Positions 33,661 to 45,815 are shown, counted from the first letter of the stretch. The stretch: 64,000 bases of DNA from Vombatus ursinus (GCF_900497805.2 NW_020954599.1:42869654-42933653); one strand, 5' to 3'. The notes: generated by a model from the letters alone, not told the origin. Translations and numbers: made by a program.

Positions 33661-34084
33661 CATTATTTTATATTATAGATACCTAGCGATATGCTCTGCC
33701 TAAATTGTAAACACCACAAAGGCCCAGGTTTCATTTCTTATCTGAAGTATGTACATCACATAGTACCAAGCACAGATTTCTAAATACATTATACTCAATG
33801 CATATTTACTCAATTTAAATTTTAATTGCATATACCTTGAAAAGAAATCCATGTATCATCATTAACTATGAAGTCTGACTTCTTGTATAATTGTGATGTT
33901 GGACAAGTTTTTGTATTGCTGGAGCAAAATTTGAAGCCTTGGGTCAGCAATCTAAAAGCAGATTACAAGAAATGTTTATATTTTAGCAAATTAAACATAC
34001 AAAAGAGGACTCAAACTCCCCAGTATGGATATAGCTCAAATTAAATATAAGGGCTTTAGCCTTCAAAAAATTTGGTTGAACCAA

Positions 34085-34370
34085 TTCATTTTGATGAACA
34101 TTTATTTAATATCCATTTGTGTGCAAGGCTCTTGGCTAGGGAATGGGAAAAATAGTCAAAAATTAATTAGTCCTTGCCATCAAGCAATTTATATTCTACC
34201 AGAGGTGCGGATTCCATCTGTACACAGTTTAGTAAATGCAAAATAGTCCCAAGAGGGAGAGAGAATTAACAACAGGCAAGGATTGTGAAAAGTCTTGGGA
34301 AGGAAGTGGCCCCTGAACTATGCTTCAAAGAAATATAGGATCTCTAATGAGTAAGGAAGTAGGTGAGAAG
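34085..34370 (-). mobile_element. L2 LINE 3' end fragment
   Basis: TTTAATATCCATTTGTGTGC, CCATCAAGCAATTTATATTC, then GGGAAGGAAGTGGCCCCTGA: the inverted L2 terminus and preceding segment. Confidence 0.7.
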
Positions 34371-34431
34371 TGGTTTCAGATCTAGAGCTGGGGAGGACTG
34401 CAGAAGTCATCTACTCCAACCTACTGATTTT

Positions 34432-34699
34432 TTATTTTTAGTTTTTAAATATTTATTTAATCCATATTGAAATCTTTCAAAATGATGATTTATTTATATA
34501 ACTGGAGAAATTGATTTTATCTTTAATAGTATTTATTTTTCTAATTACATGTAAAGACAAACTTTGTCATTTATTTTTTAAATTTTTGTCCAATTACATG
34601 CTAAAATATTTTTTTGGACATTTTTTAAAAACTGTTGAATTCCAAATTCTATCCCTCCCTTCTTCCCTCTCCTCGTCCCTCCCTGAGATGGTAAGCAAT
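34432..34699 (-). mobile_element. L1 3' UTR fragment (5'-truncated) with 11-base TSD
   Basis: A poly-T start, TTTCTAATTACATGTAAAGA, TGAATTCCAAATTCTATCCC and GAGATGGTAAGCAAT match the inverted L1 3' UTR seen at 46500-46640. The TSD ctactgatttt is perfect at 34421-34431 and 34700-34710. Confidence 0.92.
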
Positions 34700-34817
34700 C
34701 TACTGATTTTAGAAATAACAAAAATTGAGGTCTAGGGAGAGTAAGGGATTTGACCAAGTTCAACCAGGTGGTAAAATGAATGCCAGGGATGAGATTCAAA
34801 CCTAGTTCCTCTGACTC

Positions 34818-35070
34818 AGGGGTGTGGTGGTAAAGTTTTAACAATTGGCTCTCAAAAAATTAAAAAGTAAAGAGGACACATTTTTAGGTTTAAACTGCTT
34901 CATTTACATTTACCTATCACTTTCTTAAGCCTAAAGACAGTAAACAACACAGTAAATCCAGCTCCAATTTGTATCATTTGTCAACATCTGAGATGTAAAT
35001 GCTCACACTGAAAATATAACAACTGACTCTTGAGAACTGATTTGAACCGGTTTCAGCACAATCCCAAAAG
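34818..35070. mobile_element. hAT-like MITE with 8-base TSD
   Basis: The left end AGGGGTGTGGTGGTAAAGTT and the right end GGTTTCAGCACAATCCC form imperfect inverted termini. The flanks repeat tctgactc at 34810-34817 and 35071-35078, the 8-base duplication typical of hAT. The interior GTAAATGCTCACACTGAAAA is shared with 52986-53165. No transposase is present. Confidence 0.8.
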
Positions 35071-35164
35071 TCTGACTCCAGAGCCAGCTCTTTTACCCTT
35101 TACCCTGTTGTTTCCTCTCACCTGCTAAGTCAAATATTTAGTTAATTCTAGGCTTCCCTTCCCC

Positions 35165-35300
35165 ACAAAAGTGGATATCCTGAATTTGAACCTGGTCCTG
35201 TGACCTTGAGCAAGACATTTCCTCTCTTAGACCCTCAGTATACTCAACTTTAACAGAAGTGTGGTTTGGACCAAATAGTATCTATTGTGCTTTCCACTAT
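35165..35300 (+). mobile_element. Core-SINE fragment
   Basis: CCTGTGACCTTGAGCAAGAC, then CAGAAGTGTGGTTTGGACCA, is a diverged MAR1-like SINE. Confidence 0.55.
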
Positions 35301-36479
35301 GAGCTAATCTATGATATTTCTCTGATATGTAGAGAGCTGAGATTTGATCCCCAAATTTTAAAATCTTCCTTCCTATTTTCACTGTTCCTAGATGTCTCAC
35401 GCATTCTATTTGAAATGTTTTTCTATGCTTCAGAATTTTTTTTATTATTAAGTAAAATATTAAAGCTAGAAACCATCATCCCTTCATCTCTCTGGCTTCA
35501 GGCACTTGAGAGGCATATATCGTATAATTTGTTCTGTTGTCCTGAGATAAATACTACATGTTACCATAGCAAATTTATATATGGAAAACAAAAGTGCCAA
35601 GAATAACATGCCTACAGAATAAGCTCAGTAGGCTGGTTTTTGTTTTAAAATGCCCTTGATTCTGTGTCAGCGTGGTTTGCCCTACTAGCAATGTTTAAGC
35701 ACCTTGAATAACATTTGCCTTGGTTGTGATCTAGACAAAATGTCATAAGCAATGCAGAATTAGTAATCCAGTCAACACTCATATTTGAGGTGGAAAACAC
35801 ATCTGCTGAGACATACCTAATAAGCATATGTGTCTTTAAGAACGTCAAGAGTGGCCCATCTGCCAGTCATTGCTTGGGATAAATGAACCATGCTCAATAC
35901 AAACAGTATACATCATTTTTCATTGTCAGGGTACATTTAAGAATCAGTAAAAGTGGTTGCATGTTACATTTTGCCTAAAATTAGCTATGATATTAATACT
36001 TAATCATATTTTGATGACAATTTTGTAAGGGTTTGGATGGAAAATTTATGCATAATAGATATCACGACATAGTATCTGGACACATAGTATCTGGACTAAA
36101 ATGACATGAATTTGTAGTCTTTTAAAAATCACTTTATTATACTAAAATGGTATGATTAAAGACATGAAGATGTACAATGTATTTCCTGAATTAAGAAAGA
36201 GTGGTAAAGAGACTCACTATAATACATGAGTGGATTCTTGAGTTGCTTCTCTAATCCGTTCTGTTGGTATCAGGCAGTTTTTCAGGCTTAAGCCACATCT
36301 GTAGCATCTGCTAAGTGTAACCTCTATCTCTGTGTGCATTTTTATTTTTTTTAATTCATTTGGTTCTTAAAGGTAAATAGGAGTTGTAAATACATCCTGT
36401 CTCCAGAACATTGGCAGGACTGTTTCCATATTTTTAAACTCCGATTTATTGCCAAATAATGAAGAGTTCTGGATTTGTT
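35301..36479. other. Repeat-free complex sequence
   Basis: No repeat family or coding signal is recognised. The 115-codon plus-strand frame ending at 35606 matches nothing I know and has no exon-like signals. The part at about 35640-36060 has high complexity and balanced composition, unlike the repeats around it. Confidence 0.45.
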
Positions 36480-36780
36480 GTTAAAGGAGTGGGTTGAAAT
36501 ACTTGCTCTCAGTTTTCTCATCTCTAAATAAGAAGGAGGTGGATAGATGAGCTTTAAGGTCCCTTCTAGCTTTTAGTTTATGATCATAATACCTGCATGA
36601 TAGAATCCTAAGAGCACTGGTTCTAGAATATGCAGAGGTGGGTTCAAATTTTACCTTTTTCTAGGTGTGTGACAATAGTAAGTCACTTAAGCTCAAGGTA
36701 TCAATTTCCTCATTTGTAAAATGGGAGAATTGGATTAGATGACCTTTGAAGTCATGTCTAGCTCAAGATTTATTATTGAA
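36480..36780 (+). mobile_element. Two adjacent core-SINE pieces (MAR1-like)
   Basis: 36480-36595 carries GAGCTTTAAGGTCCCTTCTA. 36600-36780 is nearly complete, with AGAGCACTGGTTCTAGAATA, CTCATTTGTAAAATGGGAGA and TTGGATTAGATGACCTTTGA. Confidence 0.75.
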
Positions 36781-36789
36781 TATGGCTGC

Positions 36790-37050
36790 TGAAGCCTGGT
36801 GGGATATTTGGCGGTGAAGTTAAAATGTTGCATGTGGAGTCAGTCTAATTCCTGCCTCAGACATTTACTACCTACATAACCACAGGCAAGTTATTTAAAC
36901 TGTCTATGTCAGATTCTGCATCTGTAAAATGAGGATAAATAATAATACCTATCTTTCATGGTTATTATGAAGCAAAATGATATAATATTTGAATTATATG
37001 TTTCACACTTTAAAACATTATATAAATGTTAGTTATTATGATGATGAATA
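36790..37050 (+). mobile_element. MIR-like SINE
   Basis: CAGACATTTACTACCTACAT, CATCTGTAAAATGAGGATAA and ATTATATAAATGTTAGTTAT in sense order, nearly full length. Confidence 0.75.
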
Positions 37051-38210
37051 TAGAATTAGAGTCAATCTGTCAGTGTTTGGGATGACTCAGTACATAAAGG
37101 ACTTATGTTCTACTATGTTCCTTTAAAATACTATCTTCTGAAGGAAATACATATGACATCAATATATACATACACATGAATACATTCAGAGTTGATTGAT
37201 TTTCACCATTCACAATAGTTATGCTGTGTAAAGCTGTCACAAAAACTGAATTAGTGAGTACTTAGACCCATTGCTTTTAGTGGAAATACAGGATTGGTTC
37301 CTGTAAGCCTCTGGGTACAACATTTACTTTAGCACTTTCCAGTGTGGCCTCATGTACTGATTAACAGATTTCTTCATCCTTTTTCTAGACATAGGGTATT
37401 GTTAATTCATTGACATAGAATTTGTGGCCAACAGCACTATAACTCATTACTGAAGGAAGCTTATCTAACACATTTTCTCCATAAGTCATACCACAACCTT
37501 CTCACACTTAGAAACAATAGATAGCATTTCAACACTATACTTGAGGGTCATTTTTAATGGTGAAATCATCAACAAAAAGCACAAAAATGGGAAAACATGG
37601 CACTAAATAGAGCCCAAAAAAGGCATTCATTTATAGTATGAGAGTAGACCTCAGGAAAAAATGTGCACATTGGGTGATAGTTTGCCATTTTACACGTCTG
37701 CAAATTACTGCAAAAGTACCACTAGTATTGATTTGGGGCTTACAAATAAAATTTCATGAGTAGTCAAATTTACAGAGGAAGGCAGCCAAATGTAGGAGAG
37801 TCCCAAGGACATGGTGTCCCTACAGTCTTGCCAGGGATCATTTGTGTCTAAGGTTATTTTTAAAATGTTAAATTCAATACTTTGAAATTAATTGTTATTT
37901 ATCTCATCCAGTCATTAAATTTACCCTAAGTCATTTAGTTTTTCAAAGCAAGGTTCTATCAAGTTGTTGTTCAGTGAAGGAAGCTGTGCTTGTATTGATA
38001 GGCCTTTAGTATTAAAGGGATCATATAAATATCTCTTTATTCAAGATACATTCCTTTTTTCTGGGTAATTAGCCATTTTATTAATAACGCTAACATTTTA
38101 ATAAAACAGGTTAGTGGCACTCTTGAATGCCAAAGACCCTCATGATGGTAGGCTCAACATTTATGTGGCCTTGGAAAAGTAATTGTTTCAGATGGTGGCA
38201 ATCAACTCTG
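37051..38210. other. Unclassified sequence, no gene seen
   Basis: About 1.1 kb of complex AT-rich sequence with no repeat family recognised. Confidence 0.5.
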
Positions 38211-38599
38211 ATGTGTTAAAAAGTAGTTTTCAACATTCACTTTTATGAGATTTTAAATTCTAAATTTTTCCACTCCCTCCTATCCTTCTTCTCCAAGACA
38301 GTGGGCAAACTAATATAGGCTATACATGTACAATTATATTAAATATATTTCCACATTAATCATGTTGTAAAAAAAGAATCAGGACCAAAGAGAAAAAACA
38401 CAAAAAAAGAAAAGATAAAAAAAAGAGAGGAAAATAGTATGCCTTGATCTGTATTCAGACTTCATAGGTCTTTCTGTGGATGTGGATGGCATTTTCCATC
38501 ATGAGTCTTTTGGAATTGTCTTAGATGATTGCATTGCTAAGAAGACCTAAGTCTATCAAAGTTGGTCACCCTACTCTGTTACGTCACTGTGTACAATGT

Positions 38600-41500
38600 T
38601 CTCTTGGTTTTGCTCACTTCACTCTGCATCAGCTCATTTAAGTCTTTCCAGATTTTTCTGAAATCTGCCTGCTCAAAATTTCTTGTGGAACAATAGTATT
38701 CCATTATATTCACAAAGCACATTTTATTTAGCCATTTCCCAATTGATGGGCATCACCTTAATTTCCAATTCTTTGCCACTAGAAAAAGAGTTGCTATAAA
38801 TATTTTTGTACATGAGGATCCTTTTCCCATTTTTATAATCCCTTTGGGATTTAGACCTAGAAGTAGTATGCCTTGATCTGTATTCAGACTCCTTTGATAC
38901 ATACCCTTTGATATCCACAGTTTTATAGCTCTTTGTGCATAGTTCCAAATTGCTCTACAGAATGGTTTGATCCATTCACAACTCTACCAATTCATCCCAT
39001 TCATCCTTTGACCATTTATCAATTGGGGAATGACTTGTATTATTATAAATTTGACTCAGTTCTCTATATATTTTAGAAATGAGGCCTTTATCAGAGACAC
39101 TGGATGTAAAAATTCTTTCCCAGCTTTCTGCTTCCCTTCTAATTTTGGTTGCATTAGTTCAGTTTGTGCTAATCCTTCACCTGGGGGATGGTCATCTACC
39201 TGAGAACCAGTGTGGTGTCAGAAAGGGCAGAGGAATGGCTGATATGGGGTTTGTTGCCTGACAACTCCAGGAGAAATGCCAGGAGCGGAATAGAAATCTG
39301 TATACAATATTTGTAGACCTGGCCAAAGCCTTTGATACTGTCAGTAGTGAGGAAAATTAGAGGAGAATTAGAGGAAAATTATGTCAAAATTTCATTGCTT
39401 GGAGAAATTTATCAACATTGTACATCAATTTGATGATGGCATGCTTGCCCGGGTTCTGGAAAATGGACAATGCTTTCATGTTTTCCCAGTCAACAATGGA
39501 GCAAAAAAGGCTGTGTGCCTCCTCCCATGCTTTTTAGCATGATGTTTTCATCTATGTTGTCACATGCTTTCAGTAAGGATGAACATGACATCAAGGTCAG
39601 CTACCACACTGATTATAAATTCTTCAACTTGAAAAGACTACAAGCCAAGACCAAAGTGGAGAGAGTGTCAGTGCATGATTTTCTGTCTGCAGATGACTGT
39701 GCACTCAATTCAGTCTCTGAAGCTGAGATCCAACAAATATGGATTTATTTTCTGCTTCTTCTGCTAATTTTGGCCTAATAATTAACACCAAGAAAACACA
39801 TGTGCTCCATCAGTCATCACCACACCATCCATACTTGGAACCATTGGTTATGGCAAATGGAGAAGTTTTGAATGCTGTGAATAAGTTTACTTACTTTGGT
39901 AGTGTACTTTCTAGAAATGTGTACATTGATAATGAGGTTGACACAAGCATTACCAGAGCTAGCTCAGTGTTTGGGAGGCTCCAAAAGGAAAGTGTGGGAG
40001 AGAAGAGGTATTAGACTGACTACCAAACTGAAGGGCTACAGAGCCATTGTGCTGACCTCATTGTTCAATGCTTGTGAAACCTGAACAGTATACCAGCACC
40101 ATGCCAGGAAACTGAATCACTTCTATTTGAATTATCTTAGGAATATTCTGAAGATCACCTGGCAGGATAAGGTACCAGGCACTGAGGTCCTTTCTTAAAC
40201 TAAACTGCCAAGCATTCAAACTCTGCTTCAGAGAGAAGAACTCCAATAGCCTGGCCACATTGTTTGAACACAAAATGTACACTTGCCAAAAAGACTATTT
40301 TTATGGAGAATTCACACAGGGCAAGCATTCACATGGTAGTCAGAAGAAATGATAGAAGGGGCACTCTCAAAGACTTTCTTAAGAACTTTGGAATTAATTA
40401 TATGACACGGGAGACAGTGGCACAGGACTATGCAGCATAATGTGCCTACATCAGAAAAGCTGCTGTGCTCAACGAGCAAAACAGAATTGAAATAGCTCAA
40501 GAGAAATGCAAGATACAGAAATTTAGAAAATCCACCCCAAATGTTCACATGGACTATTTGTGCCGAACCTGTGGCAGAACATTAAAAGTTCATATTGGTC
40601 TGATCAGCTACAGTCAGACACACTAAAACTTGACTCTAGCATAATGATATCATTTTGATCCTCTTTGAAAATGAAGGACAACAACAGTTACAGTTATAGT
40701 TTGTGCAAAAGCTCTTTAAATTAATGTAATCAAAATTATCCATTTTGTATTTCATAATGCTCTCTGTTGTTTGATCATAAATTCTGTTCTCCATAAATCT
40801 GACAGGTTGGTCTCCTAATTTGCTTATAGTATCACCCTTTATGTCTAAATCATGTACCCATTTTGACCTTATCTTGATATACAGTGTAAGAGGTTGCTCC
40901 ATGACTAGTTTCTGCCAGTTTTCCTGCCAGTTTTTGTCAAATAGTGAGTCCTTACCCCAGAAGCTGTAGTCTTTGGATTTTTCAAACAGTAGATTACTAT
41001 AGTCATTGATTACTGTGTCTTGAGTACCTAACCTGTCCACCACTCTTCTTAGACAGTATCAAGTAGTTTTGATGATTGGTGCTTTATGATGTAGTTTTAG
41101 ATATGGTACAGCTAAGCTACCTTGCCTTGCATTTCTTTTCATTAATTTCCTTGATATTCTGGACTTTTTGTTCTTCCACATGAATTTTATTATTATTTTT
41201 TTCTAGCTCGATAACATATTTTTGGTAGTTTGATTAGTATGGCACTGAATAAGTAAACTAATTTATGTAGAATTGTCATTTTTATTATATTTGCTTGGTC
41301 TACCCAGGAGAAACTGATATTTTCCCAATTATTTAGATCTGACTTTATTTGTGAGAAAAGTGTTTCGTAATTTTGTTCATAGAGTTTCCTGGATTTGTCT
41401 TGGCAGGTATTCCTAAATATTTTATATTGTCTATAGTTACTTTAAGTGGAATTTCTCTTTCTATCTCTTGCTGCTGGGCTTTGTTAGTAATATATAGATG

Positions 41501-43640
41501 TGTCGATGATTTATGTGGGTTTATTTTAAGTTCTGCAACTTTGCTAAAGTTGTTAAAAATTTCAAGTACTTGTTTAGTTGATTCTCTAGGATTCCCTATG
41601 CATACCATCATATCATCCTCCAAGAGTGATAACTTTGTTATTCTAATTCCTTCAATATCTTTTTCTTCTTTTATTGTTAAAGCCAAAATATTGAATAACA
41701 GTGGTGATAATTGACATCCTTATTTCACTCGTGATCTTATTGGAAATGCTTCTAGCTTATCCTCATTACATATAATGCTTGCTGTTGGTTTTAAATATAT
41801 GCTACTTATCATTTTAAGGAAAATCAAATTGATTCCTATGCCTTCATGTGTTTTTAATTGGAATGGGTGCTGTATTGTGTCAAAAGCACTTTTTGCATCT
41901 ATTGAGATAATCATATAATTTATATTAATTTTGTTATTGACATGGTTAATTATGCTGGTAGTTTTCCTAAAATTGAACCAGCTCTGCATTCCTGATATAT
42001 ATCCCACCTGTTCACAATGTATTGTCCTTGTGATAAGTTGCTATAATCTCTTTGCTAATATTTTATCTAAAAATTTTTGCATCTATATTCTTTAAGCAAA
42101 TTGGTCTACAATTTTCTTTCTCTCTTTGAGGTCTTCCTGGTTTAGGTATCAGCACCATATTTGTATCATCAAAGGAATTTGATAGAACTCCTTTTTCACC
42201 CATTTTTCAAAATACTTCACATTGTATTGGAATTTATTGTTCTTCAAATATTTGGTAGAATTCACTTGTAAATGCATCTGGCCCTGGAGATTTTTTCTTA
42301 GGGATTTAATTCATGCCTTGTTCAATTTCTTTTTCTGAATGCAGTCATTTAAGTATTTTATTTCCTTTTCAGTTAATCTGGGCAATTTATATTTTTGTAA
42401 ATATTCATCTATTTCACTAAGATTTTCAGATTTATTGACATACCATTGGGCAAAATAGCTCCTAATTTTTGTTTTAATTTCCTCTTCATTGGTGCTGAGT
42501 TCAACTTTTTCATTTTTGATACTGGTAATTTGGTTTTCTTCTTTCTTTTTTTTTAGATCAAATTAACCAAAGGTTTTTCTATTTTATTTTTTCCCTTTTT
42601 CGCAAAAGCAGCTCAGTTTTATTTATTAGTGCAATAATTTTCTTAATTTAACTTTTATTAATCTCTCCTTTGCTTTTCTAGATTTTCTAATTTGGTATTT
42701 AATTGGTGCTTTTTAATTTGTTCTTTTTCTAGGTTTTTTTTTAGATGCATGCCCCATTTATTGGTCTCTTCTTTCTCTATTTTATCCATGTAAGCATTTA
42801 GAGATATACAATCTCCCTCAAGAATTTTTTGGCTGCATCCTATAAGTTTTGGTATGTTGTCTCATTATTGTCATTGTTATGGATGAAGTTAATTATTGTT
42901 TCTCTCATTTGTTGTTTGACCCACTCATTCTTTAGGATTGGATTATTTAGTTTCCAATTAAATTTTAGTTTATCTTTCCATGGTCCTTTATTATATGTAA
43001 TTTTTATTGCAACATGATCTGAAAAGGATGCATTTAATGTTTCTGAAAATTGGTATTGTGCCCTATTACAGTCAATTTTTGTTTAAGTGCCACATACCTC
43101 TGAGAAAAAGGTATATACCATTCTATACTCATTCAATTTTCTCCAGAGGTCTACTATATCTAAATTTCTAAAATTCTATTGACCTTTTTAACTTCTTTCT
43201 TCCTTATTTTTTGTTTAGATTTATCTAGTTCTGAGAGGGGGAGTTTGAGGTCACCCACTAGTACAGTTTTGTTATCTCTTTCTTCTTTCTAACTCACTTA
43301 ACATCTCTAAGAATTTTGGTGCATATATGTTTAGTATTGACATTACTACATTATTCACAGCACCTTTTAGCAGTATGTGGTTTCCTTCTTTTTCTCTTTT
43401 TATTGGATATATTTTTGCTTTTGATTTGTCTGAGATCAGGATTTCTACCCCTCCTTTTTTTTTTTTCTTCAGTTGAAGCATAATATATTATACTCTAGCC
43501 TTTTACTTTTACTCTTTGTGTATCTCTCTGCTTGGAATATGCTTCTTGTAAACAACATATTGTAGAATTATGGTTTTTAATCCACTCTACTATCTGCTTC
43601 CATTTTATAGGACAGGTCATCCCATTCCCATTCATAGTTA
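38600..43640 (-). pseudogene. L1 ORF2 remnant, interrupted by RTE
   Basis: Open pieces show the RT motif A region (IISIDAKSAFDTIQ, 42007-41720), the motif C region (LSLLEDDMMV, 41686-41345, with E in place of A in FADD), and the thumb-side segment WGKDSLFDKNWQENWQKL (41043-40636). The endonuclease N-terminus is near 43640 (MNGNGMTCPIKW). The RTE insertion at 39170-40697 and several stops make it non-functional. Confidence 0.85.
39170..40697 (+). mobile_element. RTE-like LINE, 5'-truncated, inserted into L1
   Basis: The reading frames carry a reverse transcriptase: LPENQCGVRKGRGMADM near 39200, FVDLAKAFDTVS near 39310 (motif A), SADDCALNSVSEAE near 39690 (motif C, SADD for FADD), and FGLIINTKKTHVLHQSSP near 39770. 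The C-terminus ends in a Cys/His cluster (CRTCGRTLKVHIGLIS, 40562-40610). TSDs agtttgtgc at 39161-39169 and 40698-40706 flank it, and the L1 is collinear across. The endonuclease and the start of the ORF are missing. RTE or RTE-X clade is my reading from these motifs. Confidence 0.8.
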
Positions 43641-44274
43641 TGATTTCTAATTGTGTCTTTCTCTAAATCCTTTCCCCCCACTGTTTATGCTTTTCTCTCT
43701 CCTTTCTCCCTTTCCCTCTTCACTACTGTTTTGCTTCTCTCCACTGCCTCCCTCAGTCTGCCCTCCCTTCTATTAGCCCCACTCCTTTTTCTTTCCCCTT
43801 TCCTCTACTACATCTTCCTTTTATTCTGCCTTTCTTTATATACACCCCTCCCTTTTATTTCTGCTTTCCTTTCCTACTTCCTATAGGGTAAGATAGATTT
43901 CTATACCCAACTGAGTATGTATGTTATTCTCTCTTTGAGCCAAATCTGACGAGAATAAGGTTCAAATATTGCTTTCCTCTCTCTCTTTTTTTCCTCTACT
44001 ATAATAAATGTTTGAAACTTTTCAGGTAATGTATTTTTTTCTGCCTCCTTCTTTCCTCTTCTCCCAGTACAAACATTCCTCCTTAATTATTTTTTATCAT
44101 CACATCAAAGTCAACTTATACCCACACCCTCTGTCTATGTATATCCCCTTCCCCTTGTTGTAATATACAGTTCTCAAGAGTTACAAGTATCATCTTCCTA
44201 TATAGGGATATAAATAGTTTAACTTTATTGAACAATTTCCCCCTTTCCTATGTAACTTTTCATGATTCTTTCGA

Positions 44275-45214
44275 GTCTTGTATTTGAAGATAGAGTTTCC
44301 TTTCAGCTCTGGTTTTCTCGTCATAAAAGTTTGAACATCCCTTATTTCATTGAATGTCTATCTCCTCCCCTTGCAAGATTATGCTCAATTTTGCTGGGTG
44401 ATTGATTCTTGATTGTAATCTGAGATCCTTTGCCTTCTGGAATATCATATTCCAAGCTTTCCAATCCTTTATTGTACAAGTGATAAGTCCTGTGTAATCC
44501 TGATTTTGGTTCTATGTTATTGAAATTATTTCTTTGTGGCTGCTTGTGGTATTTTCTCCTTGACTTTATAATTCTGGATTTTGGATAAATATTCCTTGGA
44601 GTTTTCATTTTGTGATCTCTTTCAAGAAGTGATTCATGGATTCTTTCAATGACCATTTTACTCTCTGGTTCTAGGGTGTCAGGGCAGTTTTCCTTGATAA
44701 TTTCTTGAAAGATGCTGTCCAGGGTCCTTTTTTGTTCTTGGCTTTTGGTTAGACCAATAATTCACAAATTATCTCTCCTGAGTCCATTTTCCAAGTTAGT
44801 TGTTTTTCAAATGAGGTACTTCACATTTCCTTCTATCTTCTCATTCTTTTGATTTTGTTTAACTGATTCTTGATGTCTCAGAGAGTCATTAGCTCCCACT
44901 TGCCCAATTCTACTTTTTAAGTAATTGTTTTCTTCAATCAATTTTTGTCCTTCCTTTTCCAAGCTGTTGACTCTCTCTTGCATACCTCTCATTTCTTTTC
45001 CCAATTTTTCTTCTACCTCTCTTATTTGACTTTTAATATCTTTCTTGAGCTCTTCCAAGAAGGCTTTTTGGTCTTGAGACCAATTCATATTCCACTTTGA
45101 GTTTTCAGATATAGGTACATTGATAATGTTGTCCTCTTCTGAGTTTGCATTTTAATCTTCTCTGTCACCATAGTAATTCTCAATGGCCAATGTTCATTTT
45201 TACTTCTTGCTCAT
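44275..45214 (-). pseudogene. L1 ORF1 remnant
   Basis: The start at 45214-45212 reads ATGAGCAAGAAG. The coiled coil is open at 45088-44807 (FLEELKKDIKSQIREVEEKL and VNSLEKEGQKLIEENNYLKS, with leucines in heptad spacing). The C-terminal domain is open at 44656-44342 (RDHKMKTPRNIYPKS). A few frame breaks occur. Confidence 0.85.
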
Positions 45215-45815
45215 CTTTTTTTCTTTTATCTATTTCCTGACTTTTAAAGTTGAGCTCTCCTGCTGGAGCACAGGGAAGCTGTCTGAAGCTTCTTGTGCTG
45301 GGGCTTCAGGTGCTGGCATCTGGAGACTGTAGAGGTCTGGCAGCTTACCTGGTGCTGAGCTTGGGTCCTAATGGTGCTGTCTGGTGTGTGATGAGGTCAG
45401 GTGGGTTGCATTTCCTCAGGGCTGCACTGAATCACATAGAAGTCTTGCTGCTGGAGGATGCCTGCTTGCTTGGGACTGTGCTGGTGCATGTGGGGGGATC
45501 CTGGTGTTGGCCCTTGCCAGTTTCACCACCCTGGGGCTCAGGATCTCCCAATGCTGAAGTGGGGCTTGTTGCTGGCTTGTTGTGATGCCTCCCTTCCTGG
45601 ACTGCACTCTCCTTTTATCTGAATTAGACAGACCTATCTTGCTGATCCCCCATGTTTCCTGGAATAAATAATTGCTCTACCCCATCTTTCTGCTGGCTTT
45701 ATTTTTCCAGGATTTTTCTTGGGACTCTATTTTCTGTTTCTTTTTTCTTTTCCAGAGGCCAGCAATGGAGAGTGACAGTGATGTACTGATTACTCTGCCA
45801 TTTTGACTCTCAGAA

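Larger units (their letters stand above)
32570..33830 (+). mobile_element. L2 LINE, ORF2 C-terminal region to 3' end, split by MIRs
   Basis: CCAGACTATAGCAGTAGTCT and TTCTCAGGGACTTTCTTACT encode the relic of the LDYCNSLL motif of L2 reverse transcriptase. They are followed by the AGTTAAAATGTAATAATAGC and CACACCTTGGTCTTCCCCAC segments and the 3' terminus at 33690-33830 (GTACATCACATAGTACCAAG). Two inverted MIR pieces interrupt it. There are many stops. Confidence 0.65.
34375..35120 (-). mobile_element. Core-SINE (MAR1-like) interrupted by two younger insertions
   Basis: The inverted SINE reads ATCTAGAGCTGGGGAGGACT, then an L1 insert, then TTGAGGTCTAGGGAGAGTAA and GATTCAAACCTAGTTCCTCT, then a hAT-like insert, then CTCCAGAGCCAGCTCTTTTA. 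Removing the two inserts gives one continuous SINE. Both inserts carry duplicated target bases, so the order of events is certain for the SINE, though not between the two inserts. Confidence 0.85.
38212..45815 (-). mobile_element. Full-length L1, split by an RTE copy
   Basis: Minus-strand order: 5' end at about 45815 (GCCATTTTG, 45797-45805, the YY1-type position), 5' UTR to 45215, ORF1 45214 to about 44275, purine-rich spacer to about 43640, ORF2 to about 38600, 3' UTR to about 38212. Without the 1.5 kb RTE insertion it is about 6.1 kb. Both ORFs carry several stops and shifts. About 170 bases near 38990 are missing relative to the copy at position 1, and a 27-base internal duplication occurs at 38435 and 38864. 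Confidence 0.9.
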
